A stretch of 64,000 bases of DNA from Gonapodya prolifera JEL478 (Eukaryota; Monoblepharomycota; Monoblepharidomycetes; Monoblepharidales; Gonapodyaceae), in assembly GCA_001574975.1 (NCBI GenBank), contig KQ965741.1:434001-498000 (forward strand), in the 5' to 3' direction. The notes beneath the pieces are model-generated. The model had not been told where the DNA came from and made no database searches. It worked only from the letters and a program-made list of their open reading frames with translations. Every line of letters begins with the position of its first letter. Within the stretch, counting starts at the first letter, position 1. Positions 23,385 to 33,058 of this stretch are shown in pieces. Made by a program: the position numbers and the translations under genes.

Positions 23385-23414
23385 GTACGACGAACAGAGA
23401 CGTCCAGATCTCCA

Positions 23415-25100
23415 TCACGAGCTGGGGACGGTGGTACTGGCGGATCGGCCTTGTAACTCCGGAGAACCAAGCGCGGTAGACCCGATCGTCTCATTGCCTT
23501 CATTCGTCGGGACTGTTTCTAATTTCTCCTTCAGAATATGCTCAGACCACTCCCAAACAGTTGTCCAAAGTTCTTTGTCGTCAGCCTTTTGGTGAAGTTC
23601 AGATGGGAGCGATGTTCGAGATTGGTCCCAGTAGAACTGCCCGCGAATACTTTGGGCCTGTCGGGGTGCAAAGTGCTCATAAACTACATGAGCTCACAAA
23701 GGAAAGGTGGATAGCCTTACAACTACACCAGGTGACGTGGCAAGGTACACCGAAGAGATTGCGTCTTGCTCTGGAGTGAGAAGAAACATCTGATATCCAG
23801 GGTTTTGGTGGAGGGTCAATAGCAGCTTTGCAGTATTTCCTCAGCGTTAATTACCTTGCTCCCGAGATCAACAACAGCGGCCAAGGAAGGTGGGACAACA
23901 GATCGAGTGAGCTCCGTACGAACGTTGCCGGGGTTTAAGGAACTGCACGGATCAAACAAAACCGGGAGTTTTTAGCTTCTCAGTTCGATTGCAGGATCAT
24001 CACGATCTGATACTCACTTGCAATAGATTGGGACATCATTTCCGTGTTTCTTTTGCAGTCTTTGTTGCAGCTCCTTCATAGCAATGATATTGGCTAGTTT
24101 CGTCTCCCCTGGTACACACGTCATGGTTGAAGGTGTGCTCGAACTTCTCGAGGGAGGAAAAATGAGTTACACGAACCATATCGGGTAAGCGCCGCGTAAG
24201 AGTCCTTGTCATTCAGTTTGTCCGTGATGATGCCCTCCTTGGGTGCGAAGATGTTCCCCGTCGAAGAAACAGCAACAACTGGGACGGGTTGACCCGCGAG
24301 AGTAGTTCGCTCAATCACTGGAAGAAAACGACCGATCAACAAAACGTGGGCGAAATGATTTCTGGGGACAAAAAACATTGTCGAGGAACAAATCAGTGTG
24401 GATGAACAATGGGCGGGAGTGTTTCTCACGTCGCCTATGGAAGAAGCCGGTAGTTGCCGATGACGAATCATGTCGGAGAAAGCCCTCAGTTGCTTAAAAA
24501 TTGTCTCTCTATCCCATCCTTCGACAGCCTAAAGGTCGGCGGAGACATTATTCCTCCGTTCAGAATGAGCATGTGGAGTAGTAGATCCATCGCAAGAAAG
24601 CTTGTCGCGGCTTTGTCAGCTGATTTGAGGTCGGTCAAATGAGCTTCAATGTAGTCCACCTGCGCGCGCAGAATCAATATTTTTGGTTTCTTTCGGACGT
24701 AAACCAACAGCGCCATAATGTTATGAACCTTCAAGTTTCCAGTAAGTTGGACAACCTCCGAGATGGCAGCTTTGGTCTTTTCTGGGTTTCGTCCAATGCA
24801 AATCACGTGTGCTCCCTTTTTTGCGCTTTGAGACGAAGTAACAAGACGGATGATACATTGTGCTGAGTCTGTGGGACGAAATACCACTCACAGGGCTGAT
24901 AAAGTCGCCTTTCCTAGTCCCCTGGAGGCCCCAGTAATGACAGCAGCTTGTCCATTTAGGTCCTGAAAAGATGGTTTCCGTTGGTCAGTCTTCCGTCAGT
25001 CATCCCTATGCTCAGAATGTTCTGGACGTGATTCCATTTGAAAGAACGCACAGGAACATCCTCGTATTTGAACGTCACTGACCGTCGCGAAGAAAACATG
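23415..25100 (-). CDS. Short-chain dehydrogenase/reductase
   Basis: Multi-exon minus-strand gene starting MFSSRRSVTFKYEDVP. The Rossmann fold opens with TGASRGLG, followed by KKGAHVICIGRNPEKT, LNGG in place of the usual NNAG, the catalytic serine in VSSTGN, and the YGETK active-site tetrad portion with Y and K four apart. Then comes LNPGNVRTELTR, and the C-terminal block GQFYWDQSR and ELWTTVWEWSEHIL, as in retinol-dehydrogenase and WWOX-type SDRs. It should reduce a carbonyl or oxidise an alcohol with NAD(P)(H); the substrate is unknown. Exons 25100-25053, 24962-24892 and 24825-24729 are phase-consistent. The junction between QFLSN (about 24486) and HFAHVLLIGR (about 24365) could not be resolved with GT-AG ends, so a frameshift or unusual intron there is possible. 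The C-terminal exon ends at a TGA at 23415-23417. Confidence 0.8.
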
Positions 25101-25145
25101 GTGTCCAAGTATTGGCTCTAGAGCGAATGAGCGCTCCAATTGATT

Positions 25146-25156
25146 GTTATATAAGA
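25146..25156 (-). promoter_or_regulatory. Likely TATA box of the dehydrogenase gene
   Basis: TTATATAA-like sequence about 50 bp upstream of the minus-strand ATG at 25100, at a plausible distance for a TATA element. Position and sequence are the only evidence. Confidence 0.45.
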
Positions 25157-25626
25157 ATTCAAAGAAAGTTGAGTCCTCGTCAAAACATGTAACACCGAAA
25201 TCCCGAAACCTCCGGTCGAGGGAACAAGTACTAGAGCACCAAGCCGTTGAGCCCGTGTAGAGTTGACAGACACCACGCTGATGGTCGGTTTTGGTTATGA
25301 CCAGTCAATAAAGTGGCCTTGCTGTGGGGTGATGGTCTTCATTCTTTGGCGTTGAATTGATCCCCACGCCGCCAGTAAGTTGAAACCTTTTCATTTCCGC
25401 TAGGTATGAACGTGTTCAGAACATCGGACGGCTGATGCGGGAAGTCGGAAGGCATTCACTTAAACAGGCATAATGGGACGGCAGTGTCCACAGCACCACT
25501 TCCACTCTCCTGGCCAGCTTCCGTCTGTCAGTCGATTGGGCTCTCTTGAACTCTCCATTTTCTCACTAGCGACCGCTCTCATAGAGCCACCTTCGTCGTG
25601 TCGACCCAAATTAATCCACAGCAACT
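25157..25626. other. Divergent intergenic region
   Basis: About 470 bp between the dehydrogenase and MYND-finger genes. It must hold promoter elements for the plus-strand gene; nothing distinctive was seen apart from pyrimidine-rich stretches before the ATG at 25627. Confidence 0.35.
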
Positions 25627-26757
25627 ATGGCTTCCCCCACAGCGAGAATGCTCGACACCATGACAAAGCTCGACCAAGTTCAGATGGTTTTCCTTGCCAA
25701 ACATGCCGCAAGCTCTCAATCCTGCGGAAGATCGTTCCACGGCATCTTCAACCACCTTGGATGCCCAAAGAATCCCCTGAACGATAATTCCGTTCTTGGA
25801 GCGCCTTCTCTGTCAACTCACACAAGGCGCCAAATTGCATTGCTTGTTGGCACTTGTCCGGCACTTGGGGAAGCGAGGTCAAGTGCGGTCAAACGGATGG
25901 TTGTTCCCTTGCTTGACAAATACATATTGAAACCGGACCAGTCGCTGAAGGATATTGTGGACGAGCTACTCATGTTTCTGGACTACATCACATCGCAGTG
26001 GACCCACAACTTTGAAATCATCCACCGCATCTTGACAACCACAACAATGTTGAACCACTTTCTCGACCTCGCCTACGCGGCAGAAACAAATGCTAACGAG
26101 AATCTGACGATGAGGGATCTAAGCATCCTTATGCCACCGCTCATGAGCCTTGTGTTGGAGCATCAGCTCTTCATCAAACAGGCGTTTCGGCGACAAAGCT
26201 TTGGAACGCGTTTTGACTTCCGCCTCAACAATGCCTGCTTTCAATACTTACCTCGTGAGCGATGCAAACGGCGCATTCAGTTCCCAATCGACATGATGGC
26301 ATTCTCACTCGACAACCTCTGGCACAGTGCCATCATGATCTTCGACAACGGTCCCACAGCGATGTATGAAAATGACGTCAAAAGGAACGCTGGTCTACTT
26401 GCGCTTTTCAGCAATCCTTGCTACCCACACGTGTGCGCCAGGCGAGGTTGTCCCGTCGGGTTTGCTCTAGACAGTTCAACAACCCGAGACACCACCTCGC
26501 CCGATCCACTTGCGAAGCCAACACTCACACCCTGCGAGAGTTGTCACACTCTGCGGTACTGTTCTTCGACGTGTCAGCAAGCCGATCTAGCCGACCACGC
26601 CGTCGTGTGCACGAGGGGATGGAAGGACATAACACTTGACTGCAACTCGGGCAGAGTTGGTGGTGTGTTCATGCGGTTGGAAGGCACAGGCGGGGGTGGA
26701 GAGGATCTGTTTCTAATGTGGAAAGAAGGCGCGTCACGGGGGGGGGGGGCTTGTTGA
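25627..26757 (+). CDS. MYND-type zinc-finger protein
   Basis: Single-exon frame of 376 residues. The N-terminal 270 residues look globular and helical and match no family I recognise. The C-terminal part has CARRGC, then the MYND pattern C-x2-C...RYCSSTCQQADLADHAVVC, which binds two zinc ions and mediates protein contacts. A further conserved-looking patch with IQFPIDMMAFSLDNLWHSAI lies before it. MYND-only proteins are greatly expanded in chytrid and mushroom genomes, so this is likely one of a family. The frame ends shortly after a run of 12 G at about 26738-26749, where length changes would alter the last residues and the stop. Confidence 0.85.
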   Translation: MASPTARMLDTMTKLDQVQMVFLAKHAASSQSCGRSFHGIFNHLGCPKNPLNDNSVLGAPSLSTHTRRQIALLVGTCPALGEARSSAVKRMVVPLLDKYILKPDQSLKDIVDELLMFLDYITSQWTHNFEIIHRILTTTTMLNHFLDLAYAAETNANENLTMRDLSILMPPLMSLVLEHQLFIKQAFRRQSFGTRFDFRLNNACFQYLPRERCKRRIQFPIDMMAFSLDNLWHSAIMIFDNGPTAMYENDVKRNAGLLALFSNPCYPHVCARRGCPVGFALDSSTTRDTTSPDPLAKPTLTPCESCHTLRYCSSTCQQADLADHAVVCTRGWKDITLDCNSGRVGGVFMRLEGTGGGGEDLFLMWKEGASRGGGAC

Positions 26758-27098
26758 AGGAAAGAAAGTTGGAGGGAAGATACATGTTTCCAACACTAAT
26801 TACATTTTCAAGAATGAAAACTCAATAAACCACTTCTCGACTGCACTTTAAAGTAAACGCTCACCAATTTTCCATCTCGATGTCCGCAATCACGGAAGCC
26901 GAAGCTGGAGGCAGGGGGGGTGGGGGTTCGGGAACAGCTGAAAAAAGGGTTGTCACGCCATTATTCCTCCAACACAGTTCACGGCATTTTGCGGGTCCCT
27001 TGGGACAACAGTGATGCTATTTACATATAATTTGCTATACATGGGTTTCGAGACGCAAATAACTTGGATTCAGTGGTGCTAAACAACCCCAAATGTTT
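26758..27098. other. Convergent 3' region
   Basis: Between the MYND gene and the convergent PPR gene. It contains G-rich runs near 26910-26930 and an AT-rich stretch near 27020-27040 that could serve 3'-end formation. No gene seen. Confidence 0.4.
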
Positions 27099-29867
27099 TC
27101 ACGCCGGTACCAAACCACCTTCTGGGATCTTCTTGCGCCACGTACTCATCCAGCCTGCTAACGCCTCCAACGCTCCTTCATCCTCCTTCTTTGCCTCCTT
27201 ACCAGCCATTTCGAGCAAATCGCCCAAGCACAGGATCGCGTCTACAGGCACAGAGTCCACCCCGCTCTCCTCCACGGCTTTCACGAACCTCGCCGCACTC
27301 GCAATGTCTTTGACCGTCCGCGCCAACACAGAAAATGTCTGCGCATCACCCCAATCATAGAAATTGTAACCATCAGCAGCGCCGATCTCCTCATATTGAG
27401 GCCACACCAAAGCTTCGTCTCGGGTCAGGAGAGCATGAAGATAGGCGTTCGCGGGTTCGAAGCATCCTGGTTTTGGTGGGTTGGTCCACGTTTTGCGGTG
27501 TGCCATGACCACAGCCTTCGCTTCCCGATGGTGCCCAGATGCAAGTTGAGCAGTAACTACTCGGGACAAAACGCGACCATCCATGGCAGGAATGTTCGTT
27601 TTGATGGATCCCATGGAGGCAACACGACCGAGGAGGGGTAACGTGATTGCACCGGCATCCCACATTGATAAGACAGTGGCAGTGGACGGAAGAAAGATTG
27701 CCGCCAAAGCGAGGTTTTCTTCGAGACGATCCGGCATAATATCACGATGATATCCAGAACGCCAAAGCTGAATCGCGTCTTCTAAGGATTTGGGAACGTT
27801 GGGCGCCGCTGCAAGTATTGCACTGTACCCGAGGACACAGCCTGCAACCGTGTCCCACATAGTGCGATTGACAAAGATGGTGCATACAGCAGCCACCGAC
27901 CGATGAACCCACTCGACGTTTCTTCCTTGATCCACCCAATCCTTAGCGAGCGTGAGTACACCGTGGATCGACCCCTCAGCTCCCGTCGCTGCAAGCCAGA
28001 GTATATCTCTTCCCACCGTCACTTTGATTGATTTCAATCCTCGCGACACTGACAGAATTGCGGGTAATTCCTCAATCGTCACGTCCTGGAGATCCAGAAC
28101 CCCTGTCAACATTCGTTCCATAACCTCAAAAGGCACCGGAAACGCCGCCCTCGATTCCGATGTTGCTGAGAAGATGCGAAGGGCGTGCATTGGCATTGAA
28201 AGGTCTAACAGCGCCGTTATGTACCATGCTACCACTTGAGGGACGAGTTGTGCTGTCCGGGGAGAGCCTGGGGCGTTGTCCTGACCTTCGGCTGAACCCA
28301 CGTCGAGCAGCCATCCAATAGGGCTCATTCTATCTAACGTCATGCCGGGCAGTGGAGGCACGTCTGAATCCCACCCGGCCAATGCCGCGGCCTTGCGACG
28401 CGCTGCGGACAGCCCAACCCCATCAACTCGCGCGATTCCCACACAAGCTTCCATGACGAGACCTGTAGCCATAGCGAGTGCGTTAGGCACTCTATGGTTT
28501 CGTGTCATTGTCGAGGGTGACGCTGGGTGTGATGCAGTGTCGCTCCAGAACGAATCCCAGAGGGAGATGGCTGCAGGATAGTCTTTTGCTGTGCGAACGA
28601 GGTGACGGAGCAGAGTTGACTGAATAGTAGCGTCGGGGTAGGGTGCTTTCGCATTCATGGAAGAGCCGTCGTAGGTCTTCGCGGCGGCAATCTTCATCTC
28701 TTCCACCGTGGCGAGTGCCATGTCCCAATTGCCCTTTGCGAGAGCAGTTTTGATAACAAAGTTCCACATGAGAATGTCCGGCTGAACGCCCATGGCGGGC
28801 ATGTGAACGCGGACAAGTTCTTGTGCCCCCAACAAGTCCTCGTTGGCAAGGAGTCGGTTCATAAGGGGCCGGAAGTCCCGACCGGTCAAATTGATTCCAC
28901 GCGCGTGCATGTCAGATAACACGCGAAGCATCAAAGAGGTTGCAGTGGGAGCCGTTCTATTGTCTCCAGATCCCGTCGGAGCTGCTCGTGTTTCCACGCT
29001 TGCAGGAATCTCGTTCCCTCTCACAGATCGGGAGTTGCCGTCTGTTAGATGTGAATGAGAGGGCTGGTTTTCGTGTTTTACAGGAGGCATTCTGACAAGC
29101 ATCTGTGAGAACAAATGTGGTGAACTATTGCACTTGAAAAAGGGGGGGAGCGGGGAACGCATGCTTGAGGGAACTACTTCGGCTCCACCGATTTCGGCCG
29201 TTGGACGCAACAAGCCCCAACTGCACTCCGAAGCTCTTTCCAGTGTTATCTCGGCCCCTCTTCACGCCCCTACACCCCCACTCTCCGGGATATTACTCAC
29301 TCCCAAGAGCGTCCTGTGATCCCACACTGACAACTCGACCTTCTCAAGCGACTCCTCCAGCATCTTGGAATACGCATCCCACGCCGCCTGCGTGTCACTA
29401 GAATGGAGTGAGTCCAGGATCTGCTGTGACACGTTCGAGTATAGCATCTGGTCCGATGTGAGCTCGAAGACTCGCCGGGGGGGTGACCTTGTCCGGGCGG
29501 CCGGACGTGTGGGTTCTTCAAAATGAGGCGACAGCGCCGCATCGAAGGTGGCCCCACCGGATGGTCGCGAAGTGCGTGGGGTATGTGGTGGTAGTGGGGT
29601 CCTTGTCGATGACTTCCCATCCGCTGAGCCTTCGGTACCCGCCCTCCCGTCAGCCCCATCCTCCTGCTCTCCGATCCACTTTCCAAAACCCCACAGATGC
29701 AAGCTCCGTCGATGTCGGTCGGAAAACGCCGACTGGGTGGGGTTCAGTTCACGGGGTGTGATACTCGATCGGCCTAACGATGCTGTTCGCCGTCGTATCG
29801 TCCCACTGGTGCTGCTCGATGCGAGACGTGCGGTGGAAAATGGGTAGCGGGGTGGATTAGGCGGCAT
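27099..29867 (-). CDS. Pentatricopeptide-repeat protein, probably mitochondrial
   Basis: Two exons on the minus strand (29867-29301 and 29102-27099), 856 residues, phase 0 junction. The N-terminus is rich in Arg, Ser and Ala and nearly lacks acidic residues (PRYPFSTARLASSSTSGTIRRRTASLGR), as in mitochondrial presequences. PPR-like helical hairpins are visible around GVQPDILMWNFVIKTALAKGNWDMALATVEEMK and LLRHLVRTAKDYPAAISLWDSF, with degenerate repeats further on (ALRIFSATSESRAAFPVPFEVMERMLTG). PPR proteins bind organellar RNA and act in stability, processing or translation. The target is unknown. A run of about 200 residues between exons is of low complexity. Confidence 0.8.
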
Positions 29868-30096
29868 GGAGATGGGGAGTGCAGTGAGGATTGTGAAATC
29901 ACTCCTTCACTAATCACTCGTTCACTTTGAGTAAGCCGGTTCAAGTGACTCAACTAACCAACCACCTCAGCAAAACGAAGGCGAGAAAAATACTCAAGAT
30001 CATAAAATCATTCAGTTGTATTATTGATGAATCTTTGCAGAAAAACCGCATCTGCCCCCTCTCACTTTTTTCACTTCAAATCCACAAGCACACACA
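29868..30096. other. Short intergenic spacer
   Basis: Between two tandem minus-strand genes; it holds the promoter of the PPR gene and the 3' end of the FKBP-TPR gene. No distinctive motif seen. Confidence 0.35.
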
Positions 30097-31727
30097 TTAC
30101 CCCTCCACCGCCCTGCGATACGCCTCCCGCTCCCGCCACGCCTCGTCTTTCCTCCGCTTACATACGAGCGCGAGCTCCCGTGGGGGGGCAGGATCGGCCG
30201 GATCGAGCTGTGGAGCGTGATGCGCGAGGTGAGAGCACGGTTGAGAAAGGAGCCAGATTCCGTTCGCGGGATTACCACAACCCACCTCGGCCGCTCTTCC
30301 AAGGCTGGTCTCCGCTTCGTTCCACCTCCCCAACACTGCCGCTGCCGCACCCGCGCGGAAGTGGGCCTTTGCCGAGTCCGGCGCAATCCCCACCGCGCGG
30401 TGGGAATACTCGAGTGCCACCTGCGCGGCATCTGCGTCTGTGGGGTCCTCGTCTGGTGGATCTTCGGAGGTGTCGGGGGCCGAGTTTGGAGACGAGGTGG
30501 AAGATGGGCCGATGGGAACACGGAGTACGCCGAGGGTGCGGAGTTTTAGAAGTGTTTGGGAGGCGTTGAGGAGGAGGGAGAGGAGTGTTGTAGTTGTTGG
30601 TGACGGTGTTGCGTCGGTCGGAGGAGGGGGAGTGCTCGTGGGCGACGAAGTGGGCGGAGTCATGAGTGCAATAGCCTGGCGAACACCATGGGAGAAAGGA
30701 TAAGCGTGACCGACAATACAGTCACAATTCAGGCATTACGCACGTCTTCGTATCCCTTGAGCGCCTTTCTCAGCCCATCTACGTCGCCCCGGCCAGAGAT
30801 TGCGGCGCGGTAGTCTGCGTTCGCTCGGTCCTTGAGACGGGCGGCACGGGCGAGGGGTGTGGATGAGGGGTCGGGCTGCCAAAGCGGAATCGGGGTGAGT
30901 AGATCGTTGGGGGAAATGACGACAGCCGAGGTATACATGCAAGTCTTGCACACCGGCGCTCGCATCTCTCCACATGACATCGGCCATCAGAGAGAGGGCG
31001 AATGGAATGCTTTCCGTGGAAGGCGACTCTACCGTGCTCGGTGCTCATGTTTTCAACGAGTTCCCATGACTCGCATTCCCTCTCTAGGACCCTTGGTTAC
31101 ATTATCAAGACATAGAAGCCCAACGTACCGGCACAAATCCAACAAAATCGACCTCAATCTCAACGGCGTGACTCTTTGGCACATCGTGGGAGTCGAACCA
31201 GAGTCCCTCTTCCGGATCTCCCGGAGGTGGCGGGTCGAGGTGCAGCAGGTAGCTGTCACCCACACAAGACGTAAGCGCGACGTGGTCTAGAGGTGGAAGT
31301 GCTTGGCCTGGATGGTTATTGTGGTATTGGGCATGTGTGGTTGGTGAAGAAAGTCCATTTGCCTCCAAGGAGGGACACACACCCGACCCCGCCGTGAACT
31401 CAAACGGCCACGCTTCCACATCAGATGCTTCTGTGCGTGTACGATCAAACACGGTGCCAGACTCGGCTACACGGCCGGTATAGTGCACTGTGAATCCACC
31501 ACAACGAATCACCACAATTATCAGCATCTCCATCCGCAAAAACGACCCAGACACCAGCGCTCACCACTCACAATCCCTCCATGCTCGATCTTCACTCCTG
31601 TTCCGTGCCGAATCGGTGCGTAGCGTGCTCGCAGGGGGGCCGGGAGGTCAGTCCAGACAGGTGGCATATTGGCAGTGGCAACAGTCTGGCGCTCCCCAAT
31701 CGAAGGCGGTTCAGTGCCCTCTGCCAT
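30097..31727 (-). CDS. FKBP-like / TPR protein (AIP-like)
   Basis: Six exons (31727-31565, 31487-31383, 31307-31129, 30944-30744, 30675-30286, 30207-30097) give 382 residues with phases in register. The N-terminal half resembles an FKBP peptidyl-prolyl isomerase domain (GVKIEHGGIV, VHYTGRVAESGTVFD, PFEFTAGSG), but the usual VIxGW that follows is replaced by ALPPLDH, and an acidic/Pro insertion (PPPPGDPEEG) is present. This suggests an inactive or altered pocket. The C-terminal half has TPR helices (RLKDRANADYRAA, GLRKALKGYEDAI, ALEYSHRAVGIAPDSAKAHFRAG, GRWNEAETSLGRAAELDP). The combination is that of AIP/FKBP co-chaperones that dock on HSP90 through MEEVD, and an HSP90 gene lies in this window. 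It is divergent from the CREG-like gene with 147 bp between starts. Confidence 0.75.
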
Positions 31728-31874
31728 GAATATTTTGCGTGATGGAGAGAACGCGATGCAATTCGAATTCGAGGTAAATTTCGAGGCAATTTTCCTGGCC
31801 ACAGCAGGCTCTTCATTTTGGTGTTTGGTAGGCAGCGAATCAACACCACGCGAAGCATATTGCAACCCACCGCG

Positions 31875-32764
31875 ATGTCTCGCTGGGCGGCTGCACCCGC
31901 GCTCTTGGCTGCGCTGCTATTCCTGTCCGCCTCTTACTCCATCGACGCCGAGAAAACGCCCCTTGAGGCCGGGATTCGGGCTAGAGATCTGATGGAATCG
32001 CACACTGTCGGCACACTTATCACCACAATGGGGGCAGGACAGTGGGCAGGTCCGTTGTCAAACATGAACGCGAGCGATTTCGAACTGCTTTTGTGTTTTC
32101 GTGCAATCTCTGTCAATTGCATCTCGCTGTTCCCAACAATCTTCCGCCGAAATCCCGAACAGACTTCCCGTTTGGTTCCATGGACTATTTCGCGCCGGAC
32201 GCTGAGGGATCTCCGATCCTCCTCCTATCGCACTTGCAACTCAACTCTCGCAACGTGGCCGCCGACGCCAGGGCGGCTCTGCATGTTCGAGAGGTCCACC
32301 CCACACAAACTCCTCTTGGTGCCGACCCACTCTCGAACGCACCGCGTGGCCACCCGTACTCTCCCTTCCAGCACCAACAGCACTTCGTGGACTCTCACTC
32401 GGTGCACACGCAATCACCCATGTCCAGCGCCCGTCTCACACTCCTCGGCACCGTCGAGGCGTTGACCGACTCGGACGAGATCGAGGATGCACGAGCCCGG
32501 TTCGTTGCTGCACACCCGGACGCAGCTGGGTGGGCGCCAGGTGCACCTGGTGGCGGAGGGTTTCACGATTTCAAGTGGGTGTTGGAACATCCCATACCCG
32601 GCGTGTTTTATGTAACCACTCTCGTAATTGTGGCTAGGTGGCACAAGCTCCGTCCAACTGGGCTCTACTGGATTGGAGGGTTCGGCGGCCTGCACTACAT
32701 TGGATGGGTCGATATTGCGTTGTATCGCAATGCTTCTTCTACCTTGATCGACGACGCCAACTAA
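31875..32764 (+). CDS. Secreted CREG-like protein (FMN-binding split-barrel fold)
   Basis: Exons 31875-32049 and 32163-32764 give 258 residues in phase. The N-terminus is a signal peptide (WAAAPALLAALLFLSASYS). Family blocks: ESHTVGTLITTM, DFPFGSMDYFAPDAEGSPILLLSHLQLNSRN, ADARAALHV, SARLTLLGTVEAL, AARFVAAHPDA-like helix (DARARFVAAHPDAAGW) and IGGFGGLHYIGWVDI near the end, all as in CREG and fungal pyridoxamine-oxidase-like secreted proteins. Animal CREG is a lysosomal or secreted glycoprotein that binds FMN weakly or not at all. The stretch VTTLVIVARWHKLRPTG before GGFGG is unusual for the family and starts at a GTAACC; it may be a short retained intron, but no in-phase junction was found. 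Confidence 0.75.
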
Positions 32765-33058
32765 TGACGTCTGGGGCCGACAAGTGTGGCGCGATCGCTA
32801 TTCCAGTATCCTTAATAGTAAACAATGAGTGATCTTGAGCGAAAAAATGGAACAAAGTTCCCGAAGTTGTAAAGCCGGTTGCGGATTCGCACGCTTTGTT
32901 CCAAGTCATATTAGACAACCACTCGCACCAACTTGGATCGCCGCAAAAGTGGAATATTATTCCCACACAATGCAAGAATTAATCAACGCATAATAAAATA
33001 TATCGTACACGACTGAGCAAAAACCCAAACACGGCATAGCGCCTGTGTGGCGCTATCC

